DNA of 64,000 nucleotides from positions 1 to 64,000 of the forward strand of contig JAGGAC010000021.1 in assembly GCA_017889635.1 (NCBI GenBank). The letters are read 5' to 3'. Below the pieces are notes generated by a model, which had not been told where the DNA came from, ran no database searches, and saw nothing but the letters and a program-made list of their open reading frames with translations. This document shows positions 27,206-35,281 of the stretch, one piece after another; position 1 is the stretch's first letter; each line of letters opens with the position of its first letter. The translations under genes were made by a program, and so were the position numbers. Origin of the DNA: Bacillota bacterium. Lineage in GTDB: Bacteria; Bacillota; Negativicutes; Sporomusales; CTSoil-080.

Positions 27206-27793
27206 TCAAAGCGTAATGGCTTTATTGGCCGCAGACATTTCTTCCACAATCGTGTACATGTTAGTAATGCCGCCAACTGCCAGCTTATCCTTTAATTCAT
27301 AATAATCAAGGCAGGTACCACACGAAAGAATCTGAACCCCGCGCTGTGCAAGCTCCTGGAGATGCTCGGTTACTGGAGAGTTCTCGCTTGTCAGGTAAAC
27401 GCCGCTGTTCATAAACAACAGCAGCCGCGGCAGCGGTTCCTTTTCCAGCAAAGCATAGAAAAAAGACTTGATAAGAACGGTGCCTAGTTCTTTACTGCCA
27501 TGACCTAACGTATCGTGCGTAATCAAAAACACAGTATTTTCGGTAACGGTTTCAATGGTCTGGGCTTTTTCAACGCCTTGTCCCTTATGAATCGTAATTG
27601 AATATATCCCGTCCTGTTCCTGAAATTCTGCGGCGCATTGGTTGGCTGCCGCAAATTTTAACACATTCTCTTTTGCGGCAAAGTTATCCACCTGGATAGC
27701 TATAACGCCGTCTATTACTTTTTCCAACGCCTTTTTAACGGCAATAACGGGTTGGGGACAAGCCATACCGCGCGCGTCAATCTTAATAGACAT
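27206..27793 (-). CDS. yedF: YedF-type sulfurtransferase-like selenium metabolism protein
   Basis: 195 residues from the ATG at 27793; the longer frame to 27829 would run into selD without a ribosome-binding site. The N-terminal 70 residues are a TusA/SirA-like domain with the CPxP motif (DARGMACPQPVIAVKKAL). The C-terminal half is a DsrE-like domain with VFLITHDTLGHGSKELG and SCGTCLDYYEL. This fusion is the YedF family found in selenium-using bacteria. It overlaps the selD end by 11 bases and precedes the DUF3343 gene. Likely role: delivery of selenium to SelD. Confidence 0.9.
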   Translation of the reverse strand: MSIKIDARGMACPQPVIAVKKALEKVIDGVIAIQVDNFAAKENVLKFAAANQCAAEFQEQDGIYSITIHKGQGVEKAQTIETVTENTVFLITHDTLGHGSKELGTVLIKSFFYALLEKEPLPRLLLFMNSGVYLTSENSPVTEHLQELAQRGVQILSCGTCLDYYELKDKLAVGGITNMYTIVEEMSAANKAITL

Positions 27794-28811
27794 AAATAGT
27801 TCCTGCTCCTTTACCCGTAATTCTGCCAATAATCGAAGCCTCGTCCACGCCTGCGGCGCGAAGGCTTGCTAAAAGCCGCTCGGCGTCTGTTGCTGCTACG
27901 CTCAGCAGCAATCCTCCCGATGTCTGCGGATCAAAGCACAAATCCTGTAGGACATCCGCTACATTTGACGCAAACGTTACGTTTTTTAGATACTCACGCG
28001 TATGATAAGCGCCTTCCGGCACTAACCCCATCGCTGCCGCATTCTGCGCCTCCGGCAAAAACGGCAAATCCTTAGTATATATTTCGGCGGCAACATGACT
28101 GGCGGTTACCATCTCCGACAAATGTCCCAACAGGCCAAATCCCGTCACGTCAGTGCAGGCATGAATAGTAAACCCGGACATGACCTCTGCCGCAGTCTTA
28201 TTTAGCTGTCTCATGCTGTCAATCGCCGCGCGCACGCCTTCTTCAAACATGTCCGCCCTGGCGGCCATAGTTAATACACCAGTTCCAATGGCCTTCGTCA
28301 ACAAAAGAACGTCGCCAGGTTGGGCGCCCGCATTTGTCAGTATAGCATCAGGATGAGCCACACCGGTAACACTTAAGCCGTATTTAGGCTCATTATCCTG
28401 TATGGAATGCCCGCCAACCAATACAGCCCCCGCCTCGGTCACCTTTTCCAGCCCGCCGCGCAATATATCCGAAAGCACTGCCGCATCCAGCTTGCACACA
28501 GGAAAAGCCACAATGTTCATCGCCGTAAGCGGTTTTCCTCCCATGGCATATATATCACTAAGGCTGTTCGCTGCGGCAATCTGCCCAAATACATACGGCT
28601 CATCGACAATCGGCGTAAAAAAATCCACTGTCTGAATAAGTGCCGTCGTTGCGTCGAGCTTATACACCCCTGCATCATCCGATGTATCAAGACCGACCAT
28701 CAGCTGTGGATGTGTCATTTGAGGAAGACTGCAAAGTATTCCTGATAAATGACCTGGTCCGATTTTGGCCGCGCAGCCACCGCTTTTACTGTATTCTGTA
28801 AGTTTAATCAT
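27783..28811 (-). CDS. selD: Selenide, water dikinase (selenophosphate synthetase)
   Basis: 342 residues from the ATG at 28811, which has GGAAGG upstream (the ORF itself runs to 28829). SelD makes selenophosphate from selenide and ATP for selenocysteine and selenouridine. The active-site segment is YSKSGGCAAKIGPG with Cys at the position that is Sec in some SelD proteins and Lys four residues on. Further marks are VGGHSIQDNEPKYGLSVTG near 150 and DVTGFGLLGHL near 225. The product feeds MnmH encoded 170 bp downstream and any selenoproteins elsewhere. A good promoter lies upstream at 28922-28950. Confidence 0.95.
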   Translation of the reverse strand: MIKLTEYSKSGGCAAKIGPGHLSGILCSLPQMTHPQLMVGLDTSDDAGVYKLDATTALIQTVDFFTPIVDEPYVFGQIAAANSLSDIYAMGGKPLTAMNIVAFPVCKLDAAVLSDILRGGLEKVTEAGAVLVGGHSIQDNEPKYGLSVTGVAHPDAILTNAGAQPGDVLLLTKAIGTGVLTMAARADMFEEGVRAAIDSMRQLNKTAAEVMSGFTIHACTDVTGFGLLGHLSEMVTASHVAAEIYTKDLPFLPEAQNAAAMGLVPEGAYHTREYLKNVTFASNVADVLQDLCFDPQTSGGLLLSVAATDAERLLASLRAAGVDEASIIGRITGKGAGTIYVY

Positions 28812-28921
28812 ATTCGACCTTCCTATCATACTATTACTAGAAAATCGCCCAAATGAAACCTTCCATTAATGCCTCCGCAAACCATCGCTTCATCTGCAGC
28901 CGCGTCATTAAGCATAGATAT

Positions 28922-28950
28922 AGTATATAACTTAGACCTATTCTCATCAA
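28922..28950 (-). promoter_or_regulatory. Promoter of the selD-yedF-DUF3343 operon
   Basis: -35 TTGATG (minus strand, 28945-28950), 17-base spacer, -10 TATACT (28922-28927). It lies about 110 bases before the selD start in the gap after mnmH. Confidence 0.6.
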
Positions 28951-28981
28951 GGCAGTTAAGGTCTGCCGCCCAGCCTCTCTT

Positions 28982-30031
28982 TTACCATCCTGTGTACCGC
29001 CGTTTTAAATAGGTATCAAGTTCGGCTGTCGCATATTCTAAGTTTTCAGCATTGATAATCGCTTCATACTGCGCATTCTTGGAATTATCATAGCCATATA
29101 AAGGATCATAGTAATCGACAAGCAAACTCGAAACCAAAAGTTCAATTTGGTTATTGGCAAGGCACTGCAAAAGGAAGTCGGTTTTCTTCCGGCCTAAATA
29201 TTTACCAATAGCCTTAATACAGTGTGCTATTTTTTCTGCATCAATAGCTCGGGGGCTGCTATACTCGTCAATGATTCGCTGCACTCTTGTTGAAACACTG
29301 GCCTGAACCAGAATCTTCTTGCCTATACTCATTCCATCCCGGAGCACCTTTGGGATATAGACATTGCCAATTTGCGAACTTTCACACTCCACTATAATGT
29401 AAGGCTTGTCTTGATATTTTTCTAAAAACTCCAAAACAGCCGCTTCAAACATAGGCATTGTTGTACTTTTACCCAGGCCAATTTGTCCAAATACTGAACC
29501 CCGGTGATTTGCAAGGCCTTCTAAATCAATTGTGGGGTGCCCTTTTGCGGCTAGTTCTTTAAGTATTGTTGTTTTCCCAACTCCTGTTGATCCAGCAAGT
29601 ACTACAATCTCTGATCTTAACTTATATGTTTCTAAGCCATCGAGAATATAGCGTCGATATGATTTATAGCCGCCAATTAATTGCCGAGCAGCAATGTCTA
29701 GCGTATCCAAAAGAGCTACAATCGATTTGGACCGCATTCCGCCGCGCCAACAATAAATAACAATTTGATAGCCTTGTTTTGCATAATCACTTATGCTTTG
29801 TATTATGGCAGGAAGTTTGGATGAGACAAATTCTAGTCCCCGCTGCTTAGCGGCATCGACACTGACCTGCTTATACAGAGTACCAACAATAGCTCTTTCT
29901 TCATTTGAAAATATGGGGATATTTATAGCGCCAGGCAAGTGACCCTGAGCAAATTCCTGAGGTGTACGGACATCAATAAATAAACGATTTGGCATTTTTA
30001 ATGAATCTTGGATAGAAACAATTTTGTCCAA
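28982..30031 (-). CDS. mnmH: tRNA 2-selenouridine synthase
   Basis: MnmH/SelU (349 residues) replaces sulfur by selenium at 2-thiouridine in the wobble position of tRNAs, using selenophosphate. The rhodanese domain spans about 1-115 with the catalytic Cys in YCWRGGMRSKS, and the P-loop domain has GSTGVGKT near 140. A frame open to 30136 exists, but its start would lie inside the terminator at 30126-30165. I therefore use the TTG at 30031, which gives the family N-terminus just before LFIDVRTPQEF. A weak promoter (TGTAAA, 17 bases, TATAAT at 30069-30074) lies upstream. Confidence 0.9.
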   Translation of the reverse strand: MDKIVSIQDSLKMPNRLFIDVRTPQEFAQGHLPGAINIPIFSNEERAIVGTLYKQVSVDAAKQRGLEFVSSKLPAIIQSISDYAKQGYQIVIYCWRGGMRSKSIVALLDTLDIAARQLIGGYKSYRRYILDGLETYKLRSEIVVLAGSTGVGKTTILKELAAKGHPTIDLEGLANHRGSVFGQIGLGKSTTMPMFEAAVLEFLEKYQDKPYIIVECESSQIGNVYIPKVLRDGMSIGKKILVQASVSTRVQRIIDEYSSPRAIDAEKIAHCIKAIGKYLGRKKTDFLLQCLANNQIELLVSSLLVDYYDPLYGYDNSKNAQYEAIINAENLEYATAELDTYLKRRYTGW

Positions 30032-30125
30032 TGCTTCTTCGACCTTTCCTTGTACATCATTTATGCTGATTATATCAAATCCATAAATTTTACACCAGAA
30101 CCCCGCCATGCCGACCGCGGCAAAA

Positions 30126-30165
30126 AACCCTGCCAAGAAAAGCCAGAGGCTTTCTTAGCAGGGTT
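30126..30165 (-). terminator. Terminator after the aconitase gene
   Basis: Near-perfect stem AACCCTGCTAAGAAAGCC with its partner (one G-T or mismatch pair and one bulge), followed on the minus strand by T6. It lies 58 bases after the stop of the aconitase gene and ends the sigma-54 driven operon. Confidence 0.85.
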
Positions 30166-30223
30166 CAGCAATTTATTCACTTGTAAATATTGAATTATGG
30201 ATAGCAAAACTGTCTTCTTGTGC

Positions 30224-32164
30224 TTATTTTAATTTATTCCTTAAGTAGTTTAAGGCTCCGCCTTCTTTTAACACCCGTTTGTCAAAATCAGAAACTTCTA
30301 AAATAGTTTTAATCGCAATATTCTTATTTACCACTTTTATTGTTACTTCACCTTTATCAACTTGTGCATATACATCATTAATTGCAAAAACATCATCCAT
30401 ATCAATTTTTTCATAATCGGTCTTGTTCTTAAACACCAGCGGAAGTATTCCGTAATTTATCAAGTTTTCTTTATGAATCCTGGCAAAAGATTTTGCAACT
30501 ACTGCCTCAACACCAAAAAACATTGGGATTAGTGCCGCATGTTCCCGGCTTGATCCTTGTCCATAGTTTTCTCCGCCGATGATTACTGAGTTTTTTAACT
30601 TCTTAATTCTTGGGACAAAAGTTTCATCAGTATAACAAAAAGTATATTCCGCAAACTTAGGAATGTTGGCAATATATTTTAAGATATCGGTATTAGCCGG
30701 AATAATATCGTCTGTTGTAATATTATCGCCTAATTTAATTACTGTCGTTGCTTCGATATCAGCTCTTAACACACCTCTTTCCGGCAACGGTACGATATTT
30801 TCCCCTCTAATGATGTCAACCTTCTTATTATCCTTTACTTCAGCGGGAGAAATGATCAGACAATCGTCTATTTTATAAGACGTCGGCTCAGCGCATTCCT
30901 TTAAAATATTTACATCTACAATATCCCGCGGATCAGTAATTTTTCCAGTAATTGCTGTTGCAGCTGCCGTTTCCGGACTAACCAAATATACAGAAGCATC
31001 ATTCGTCCCACTTCTTCCCTTGAAGTTACGATTTGATGTTCTAACAGCAATTCCGTTTACACAAGGAACTTGGCCTATTCCAATGCATGGCCCGCAAGCG
31101 CACTCAAGAATTCTTGCTCCCGCCTCTACCAAATCTGCTAATACACCATCTTGAATGAGCTGCTCTAACACTTGTCTTGAGCCAGGTCCAACAGTCAAGT
31201 CAATGTCTTTATGAACCTTTTTACCTTTTAATATTTTTGAAGCTTTTAATATATCGGAGTAAGAAGCATTTGTACAGCTACCAATAAAAACCGAATTTGC
31301 TTTAACTTCGCCAACTTCTCTTGCCTTTGCAACTAAGTCAGGCATATGCGGTTTTGCTACCAAAGGTTCAAGTTCATTAAGATTGATTTCAATCGCTTTC
31401 TCATATTCAGCATCGTCGTCAGGTAATAACTCTACCCAATCTTGCTCGCGTCCCTGCCCTTTTAAGAAATCACGGGTAACTTGGTCGCTAGGAAATATAC
31501 CTGTTGTAGCACCCAATTCAATACTCATATTTGCTAACGTCGCTCTTTGAGGTACTGAAAGACACTCTATTCCTTCGCCGGTAAATTCAATAATATAGCC
31601 GATTCCTCCTTTTACACTTAACACTCTTAGGGCTTCTAAAGCAATGTCTTTTGCGGATACACCAAGTTGAAGGTTGCCGGTTAAATTAATGTTTAACACT
31701 TTTGGTGTCGTAAGTTTAAAGCCTTCGCCCACCATACTCTTTGCAACACTTAGCCCTCCGCTGCCAATCGCAATCATCCCCAATGCTCCTGAGGTCGGAG
31801 TGTGACTATCTGCCCCCAGCATTACTTTTCCCGGTTTAGCAAATCTTTGGCAGTGCAAAAAGTGACAGATACCATTGCCAGGTTTTGAGAAATACACGCC
31901 AAATCTTTGGGCTGCTGTTTTAAGATACATATGATCATCGGCGTTTTCAGACGAAGTCGCCAATGTATTATGATCGCAATAAAAAACCGATGTCTCGGTA
32001 CTAACCTTATCAACCTGAACACTTTCCAGCATTTGAGCTGCCATGATGCCTGTCAAATCATGCCCTAGTGTTTGATCTACTTTTATTGTAATTTGTTCAT
32101 TCGGCAGCATATTTCCATCCAATAGATGGCTGCTAATAATTTTTTTTGTAACGCTTAAACCCAT
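30224..32164 (-). CDS. Aconitate hydratase-family enzyme
   Basis: 646-residue single-chain aconitase of the type found in clostridia. The 4Fe-4S ligands are in GSCTN near 285 and ACGPC near 355. Substrate residues appear in ADSHTPTSGALG near 118, RTSNRNFKGRSG near 375 and the swivelling-domain motif GENYGQGSSREHAAL near 535. AGAGGAGG precedes the ATG. It normally interconverts citrate and isocitrate through cis-aconitate. It is the last gene of a unit with LeuB-, LeuD- and LeuC-like genes behind a sigma-54 promoter, so it may act on a methylated or other tricarboxylate; citrate remains the default. Confidence 0.9.
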   Translation of the reverse strand: MGLSVTKKIISSHLLDGNMLPNEQITIKVDQTLGHDLTGIMAAQMLESVQVDKVSTETSVFYCDHNTLATSSENADDHMYLKTAAQRFGVYFSKPGNGICHFLHCQRFAKPGKVMLGADSHTPTSGALGMIAIGSGGLSVAKSMVGEGFKLTTPKVLNINLTGNLQLGVSAKDIALEALRVLSVKGGIGYIIEFTGEGIECLSVPQRATLANMSIELGATTGIFPSDQVTRDFLKGQGREQDWVELLPDDDAEYEKAIEINLNELEPLVAKPHMPDLVAKAREVGEVKANSVFIGSCTNASYSDILKASKILKGKKVHKDIDLTVGPGSRQVLEQLIQDGVLADLVEAGARILECACGPCIGIGQVPCVNGIAVRTSNRNFKGRSGTNDASVYLVSPETAAATAITGKITDPRDIVDVNILKECAEPTSYKIDDCLIISPAEVKDNKKVDIIRGENIVPLPERGVLRADIEATTVIKLGDNITTDDIIPANTDILKYIANIPKFAEYTFCYTDETFVPRIKKLKNSVIIGGENYGQGSSREHAALIPMFFGVEAVVAKSFARIHKENLINYGILPLVFKNKTDYEKIDMDDVFAINDVYAQVDKGEVTIKVVNKNIAIKTILEVSDFDKRVLKEGGALNYLRNKLK

Positions 32165-32192
32165 AAATGCGCCTCCTCTAAATTCATTTTAA

Positions 32193-33266
32193 TTATGAAA
32201 TTTTCGCAGCAGTTAATGTCCCCATTTCTATTGTTGTTACCTTTTTCGTTCCTTCGGTATAAATATCCGGAGTTCTGTATCCTTCGCTAAGCACTTGTTT
32301 AATAGCGCGGTCAATTGCTGCCGCTTCCTTCGGAAGATTTAAAGCAATCTCCAGCATCATTGCTACTGAAACTATTGTTGCCAAAGGATTTGCAATCCCT
32401 TTTCCGGCTATATCAGGCGCAGTACCATGGATCGGTTCATAGAGACCAAAATTATTTTCATTCAAGCTTGCTGATGCCAGCATACCTACAGAACCGGTAG
32501 TTACGCCTGCTTCATCAGACAAAATATCGCCGAATATGCTGGTTGTTAAAATAACATCGAATATACTTGGATTACAGGCTAACTCCATTGCTGCTTTATC
32601 AACCAACATATGTTTTAGTTCTACTTCCGGATATTCTTTAGCTACCTCGGTAACCGTATCACGCCAAATTTTAGAACTTTCTAATGCATTAGATTTGTCG
32701 ACACTGATAACTCTTTTCTTTCGTTGCAGCGCAAGTTCAAAAGCTTTTTTAGCTACTCTTGTTACTTCCATAACGCTATAGCATTCAACGTCATATGCTT
32801 CCAATCCATACTTTCCTTCGCGGCGGCCTTTTTCGTTAAAATAAATCCCGCCTGTTAAATCTCTAATAAGCATTATATCGATACCTTTTTCGATAATGCT
32901 ATTCTTTAACGGCGACTTATCTTTAAGGTCTTCATATATTTTAGCTGGTCTCAAATTTGCAAACAGGTTAAACTCCCGCCTTAATCTAGCTAAACCTCGT
33001 TCCGGTCTCTGCTCTCTAGGCAGCGCATCCCATTTGGGGCCACCCACCGCGCCAAAAAGAATAGCATCACAGCTTTTACATTTTTCGATTGATTCATCCA
33101 TTATAGGTGTGCCATGCTTATCAATACAGCAACCGCCAACTAACATATGTTCATACTTAAAATTGTGTCCGTATACCTCACCGATACGCTCCAGAACTTT
33201 AACACCTTCGCTTACGACGTCTACCCCAATTCCGTCTCCAGGAATAATTGCAATTTTAAAGTCCAT
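32193..33266 (-). CDS. Isopropylmalate dehydrogenase-family beta-decarboxylating dehydrogenase
   Basis: 357 residues from the ATG at 33266, chosen because AAGGAGC stands 9 bases before it. NAD(P)-dependent oxidative decarboxylation of a (2R,3S)-hydroxyacid such as 3-isopropylmalate, 3-methylmalate, isocitrate or tartrate. Motifs: AIIPGDGIG at the N-terminus, the arginine triad region RLRREFNLFANLRPAK near 95-110, RDLTGGIYF near 134, the metal aspartates in SIFGDILSDEA near 240 and the nucleotide segment EPIHGTAPDIAGKG near 270. Closest to LeuB. No leuA is nearby and the operon is sigma-54 controlled, so a catabolic role is likely. Confidence 0.85.
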   Translation of the reverse strand: MDFKIAIIPGDGIGVDVVSEGVKVLERIGEVYGHNFKYEHMLVGGCCIDKHGTPIMDESIEKCKSCDAILFGAVGGPKWDALPREQRPERGLARLRREFNLFANLRPAKIYEDLKDKSPLKNSIIEKGIDIMLIRDLTGGIYFNEKGRREGKYGLEAYDVECYSVMEVTRVAKKAFELALQRKKRVISVDKSNALESSKIWRDTVTEVAKEYPEVELKHMLVDKAAMELACNPSIFDVILTTSIFGDILSDEAGVTTGSVGMLASASLNENNFGLYEPIHGTAPDIAGKGIANPLATIVSVAMMLEIALNLPKEAAAIDRAIKQVLSEGYRTPDIYTEGTKKVTTIEMGTLTAAKIS

Positions 33267-33313
33267 ACTTATTGCTCCTTCATAAGTATTATCCAATCAA
33301 AAACTAGCACTTA

Positions 33314-33823
33314 TTAGTCTCTTTTTGCTAAAGCTTGCTTGCGCATCATCGGTTTAATTCCGCCTTCTTTGTACATACCCATAATAAAATCACTAGGAGC
33401 TTCACCTTTGTGTATCACCCCGGTTGCAACTTCACAGATAGTTCCTGCCGCAAGATCGATTTCGACCTCAGCACCTTCCTTAATCGATTCTGGTAAGGTT
33501 GGGCAAAACAGCACCGGCAGACCTAAATTCACCGCATTACGATACCAGATGCGCGCTGCTGATTTAACAATTACTGCTTGCACTCCCGATTCTTTAAGCA
33601 CTATAACCGCAAACTCGCGGCTCGATCCGCAGCCGAAATTGCTGCCTGCAACAAAAATATTTCCAACCGTTCTGAACCGTTGACGCAGCGTCCTATCTGC
33701 CCCTTCTAAAGCATGTTCAGCCATTTCCTTCATATCTTGGATATATCCGTATGGTCCGGGAATGATTTGATCAGTACTAATATTATCGTGGTTATAAACG
33801 ACTACCTTGCCTGAAATTTTCAT
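33314..33823 (-). CDS. LeuD-like small subunit of an isopropylmalate/homoaconitate-type hydratase
   Basis: 169-residue swivelling-domain subunit, normal LeuD length, ATG preceded by GGGAGGAG. GSNFGCGSSREFA near residues 60-72 is the conserved substrate-carboxylate loop. The specificity loop after STDQIIP normally reads A-R-Y-L in leucine and lysine pathway enzymes; here it is GPYGYIQDM, without the usual Arg. It pairs with the LeuC-like subunit encoded 16 bases upstream. Together they isomerise or dehydrate a 2-hydroxy diacid. The odd loop argues against simple isopropylmalate isomerase and for another substrate. Confidence 0.88.
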   Translation of the reverse strand: MKISGKVVVYNHDNISTDQIIPGPYGYIQDMKEMAEHALEGADRTLRQRFRTVGNIFVAGSNFGCGSSREFAVIVLKESGVQAVIVKSAARIWYRNAVNLGLPVLFCPTLPESIKEGAEVEIDLAAGTICEVATGVIHKGEAPSDFIMGMYKEGGIKPMMRKQALAKRD

Positions 33824-33839
33824 ATTCGTCTCCTCCCAT

Positions 33840-35099
33840 TTATAGCTTGTTATAACTGATTAATTTGCCAGTCAAAGCCGTAGCCGCTGCAGTCAGAGGA
33901 GAAGTAAGATAAACCTCTGCTTCAACACTACCGCCCATCCGCCCGGGGAAATTGCGGTTAGCTGTAGAAACGCACCTTTCCTTCGCCGCGATAATGCCAC
34001 CCAAAAGACCGGAACAAGCACCGCAGCCAGGTGAATTTATCGTAGCGCCAGCATCAACCAAAATTTGATAATAACCTTTTTCTATTGACTCTTTTAAAAC
34101 ATCTTTGGTTGCCATAGTTACTACAAGGCGTGTATTAGGAGCAATCTTCTTGCCTTCTAGCGCTTTAGCAACTACTTCAATATCATAACGCTTGCCACCG
34201 GTACAGGAACCGACGAAAACCTGGTTAATGGGAATACCCTCAACAGCATCAACATCACGAGCGTTCTCAACACTGTGAGGAACAGCTACCTGTGATTTTA
34301 AATTTGTCAAGTCAAACACATATTCTTCGGCATATTTGAAGTCAGGATCAGTTTCATGAACAACAAAAGGTGCATCAGTATGTCTCCGAATATCATCGAT
34401 AGTTGTTTTGTCAGGTTTTATATAAGTTGACTTAGCCCCCATCTCGGTAGCCATAACAGTAAGTACAGTCCGTTCCTCCATTGAAAGCGCTTCAACAACT
34501 GATCCGGAAAACTCAATTACTTTATACGTTCCAAACTCCGAACCAAGTTGCCCCAACACGTATAATGCTGCATCTTTAGCCATAACGCCATCTTGCAGTT
34601 TACCGTCTAGCCGGACATTAATTACATCTGGCACTCGAAACCAAGTAGAACCATTTATCAATACTGCAGCCATATCGGTAGCACCAAGTCCGGCAGCAAA
34701 AGCGCCATACGCACCATGAATAGGAGTGTGAGAATCAGTAATCACAATAATATTACCCGGTCTTACCAGCCCCCGTTCAGGCAAAAGATTATGCCCGATC
34801 CCTTCATTAATATCATCAATATGGCAGCCCTGCTCTTCAGCAAATTCACGGAAAGCCTTATGAGCTTCAGCCACTTTTAAATCCGAAGCAGGTGCATTGT
34901 GATCAAGAAAAATATGAACTTTATCAACATCCCATACTTTCTCGCCTAGCATTTCTTTAAAAGACCTCACAACAATTAAGTAGACATCATTAATTCCAGC
35001 TAAGTCAATTTTCGCAGTAATAACTTCACCCGGGCGTACTTCAGTTTTGTCAGCTGCCGCAGCTAACATTTTGTGTACGGCGTGCATAGCCAAATCCAT
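33840..35099 (-). CDS. LeuC-like large subunit (4Fe-4S hydratase)
   Basis: 419 residues from the ATG at 35099 (GAGGAG just upstream). The frame continues to 35309 but that would cover the sigma-54 promoter and enhancer. Cluster ligands are in GSCTGGKRYDI near 293 and PGCGACSG near 350. DSHTPIHGAYGAFAAGLGATD near 110 and TANRNFPGRMGG near 375 bind substrate. This compact form is the LeuC2/homoaconitase type of clostridia and archaea. First gene of the operon LeuC-LeuD-LeuB-aconitase. The likely inducer is sensed by the divergent PrpR_N regulator. Confidence 0.9.
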   Translation of the reverse strand: MDLAMHAVHKMLAAAADKTEVRPGEVITAKIDLAGINDVYLIVVRSFKEMLGEKVWDVDKVHIFLDHNAPASDLKVAEAHKAFREFAEEQGCHIDDINEGIGHNLLPERGLVRPGNIIVITDSHTPIHGAYGAFAAGLGATDMAAVLINGSTWFRVPDVINVRLDGKLQDGVMAKDAALYVLGQLGSEFGTYKVIEFSGSVVEALSMEERTVLTVMATEMGAKSTYIKPDKTTIDDIRRHTDAPFVVHETDPDFKYAEEYVFDLTNLKSQVAVPHSVENARDVDAVEGIPINQVFVGSCTGGKRYDIEVVAKALEGKKIAPNTRLVVTMATKDVLKESIEKGYYQILVDAGATINSPGCGACSGLLGGIIAAKERCVSTANRNFPGRMGGSVEAEVYLTSPLTAAATALTGKLISYNKL

Positions 35100-35144
35100 C
35101 TCTCCTCTACATTTACAGATTATTGTGGTCACATTATAATTAAA

Positions 35145-35159
35145 GCAAATTCTGTGCCA
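35145..35159 (-). promoter_or_regulatory. Sigma-54 (-24/-12) promoter of the LeuC-like operon
   Basis: Minus strand TTGGCAC, five bases, TTGCT: the -24 TGGCAC is at 35154-35159 and the -12 TTGC at 35145-35148, with exactly 10 bases between the GG and GC dinucleotides. It matches the RpoN consensus almost perfectly and lies about 46 bases before the LeuC start. Confidence 0.9.
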
Positions 35160-35202
35160 AACTAGAAAACCGCTAAATTGAGCTGTATTTTTCGAATACT
35201 TT

Positions 35203-35269
35203 GTTGCAACCGTTGCAATTATATCGGATATGTTGCATACTTGTAGCATAATGGTTGCAGTTCGTTGCA
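35203..35269. promoter_or_regulatory. Enhancer (UAS) array for the PrpR_N-type activator
   Basis: GTTGCA occurs five times on the plus strand (35203, 35212, 35232, 35254, 35264). The first two form the 15-bp palindrome TTGCAACCGTTGCAA (35204-35218). The array sits about 60-125 bases upstream of the sigma-54 promoter and immediately before the divergent activator gene, the expected place for its binding sites and for autoregulation. Confidence 0.7.
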
Positions 35270-35281
35270 GGAGTGTTGCGT

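Noticed and set aside
30032-30136. N-terminal extension of mnmH to the ATG at 30136
   Set aside because: It would start inside the aconitase terminator and lacks family similarity; the TTG at 30031 fits the rhodanese domain.
35100-35281. T-box or leucine-responsive leader before the LeuC-like operon
   Set aside because: The leader from the sigma-54 start to the ATG is only about 35 bases and has no specifier or antiterminator structure.
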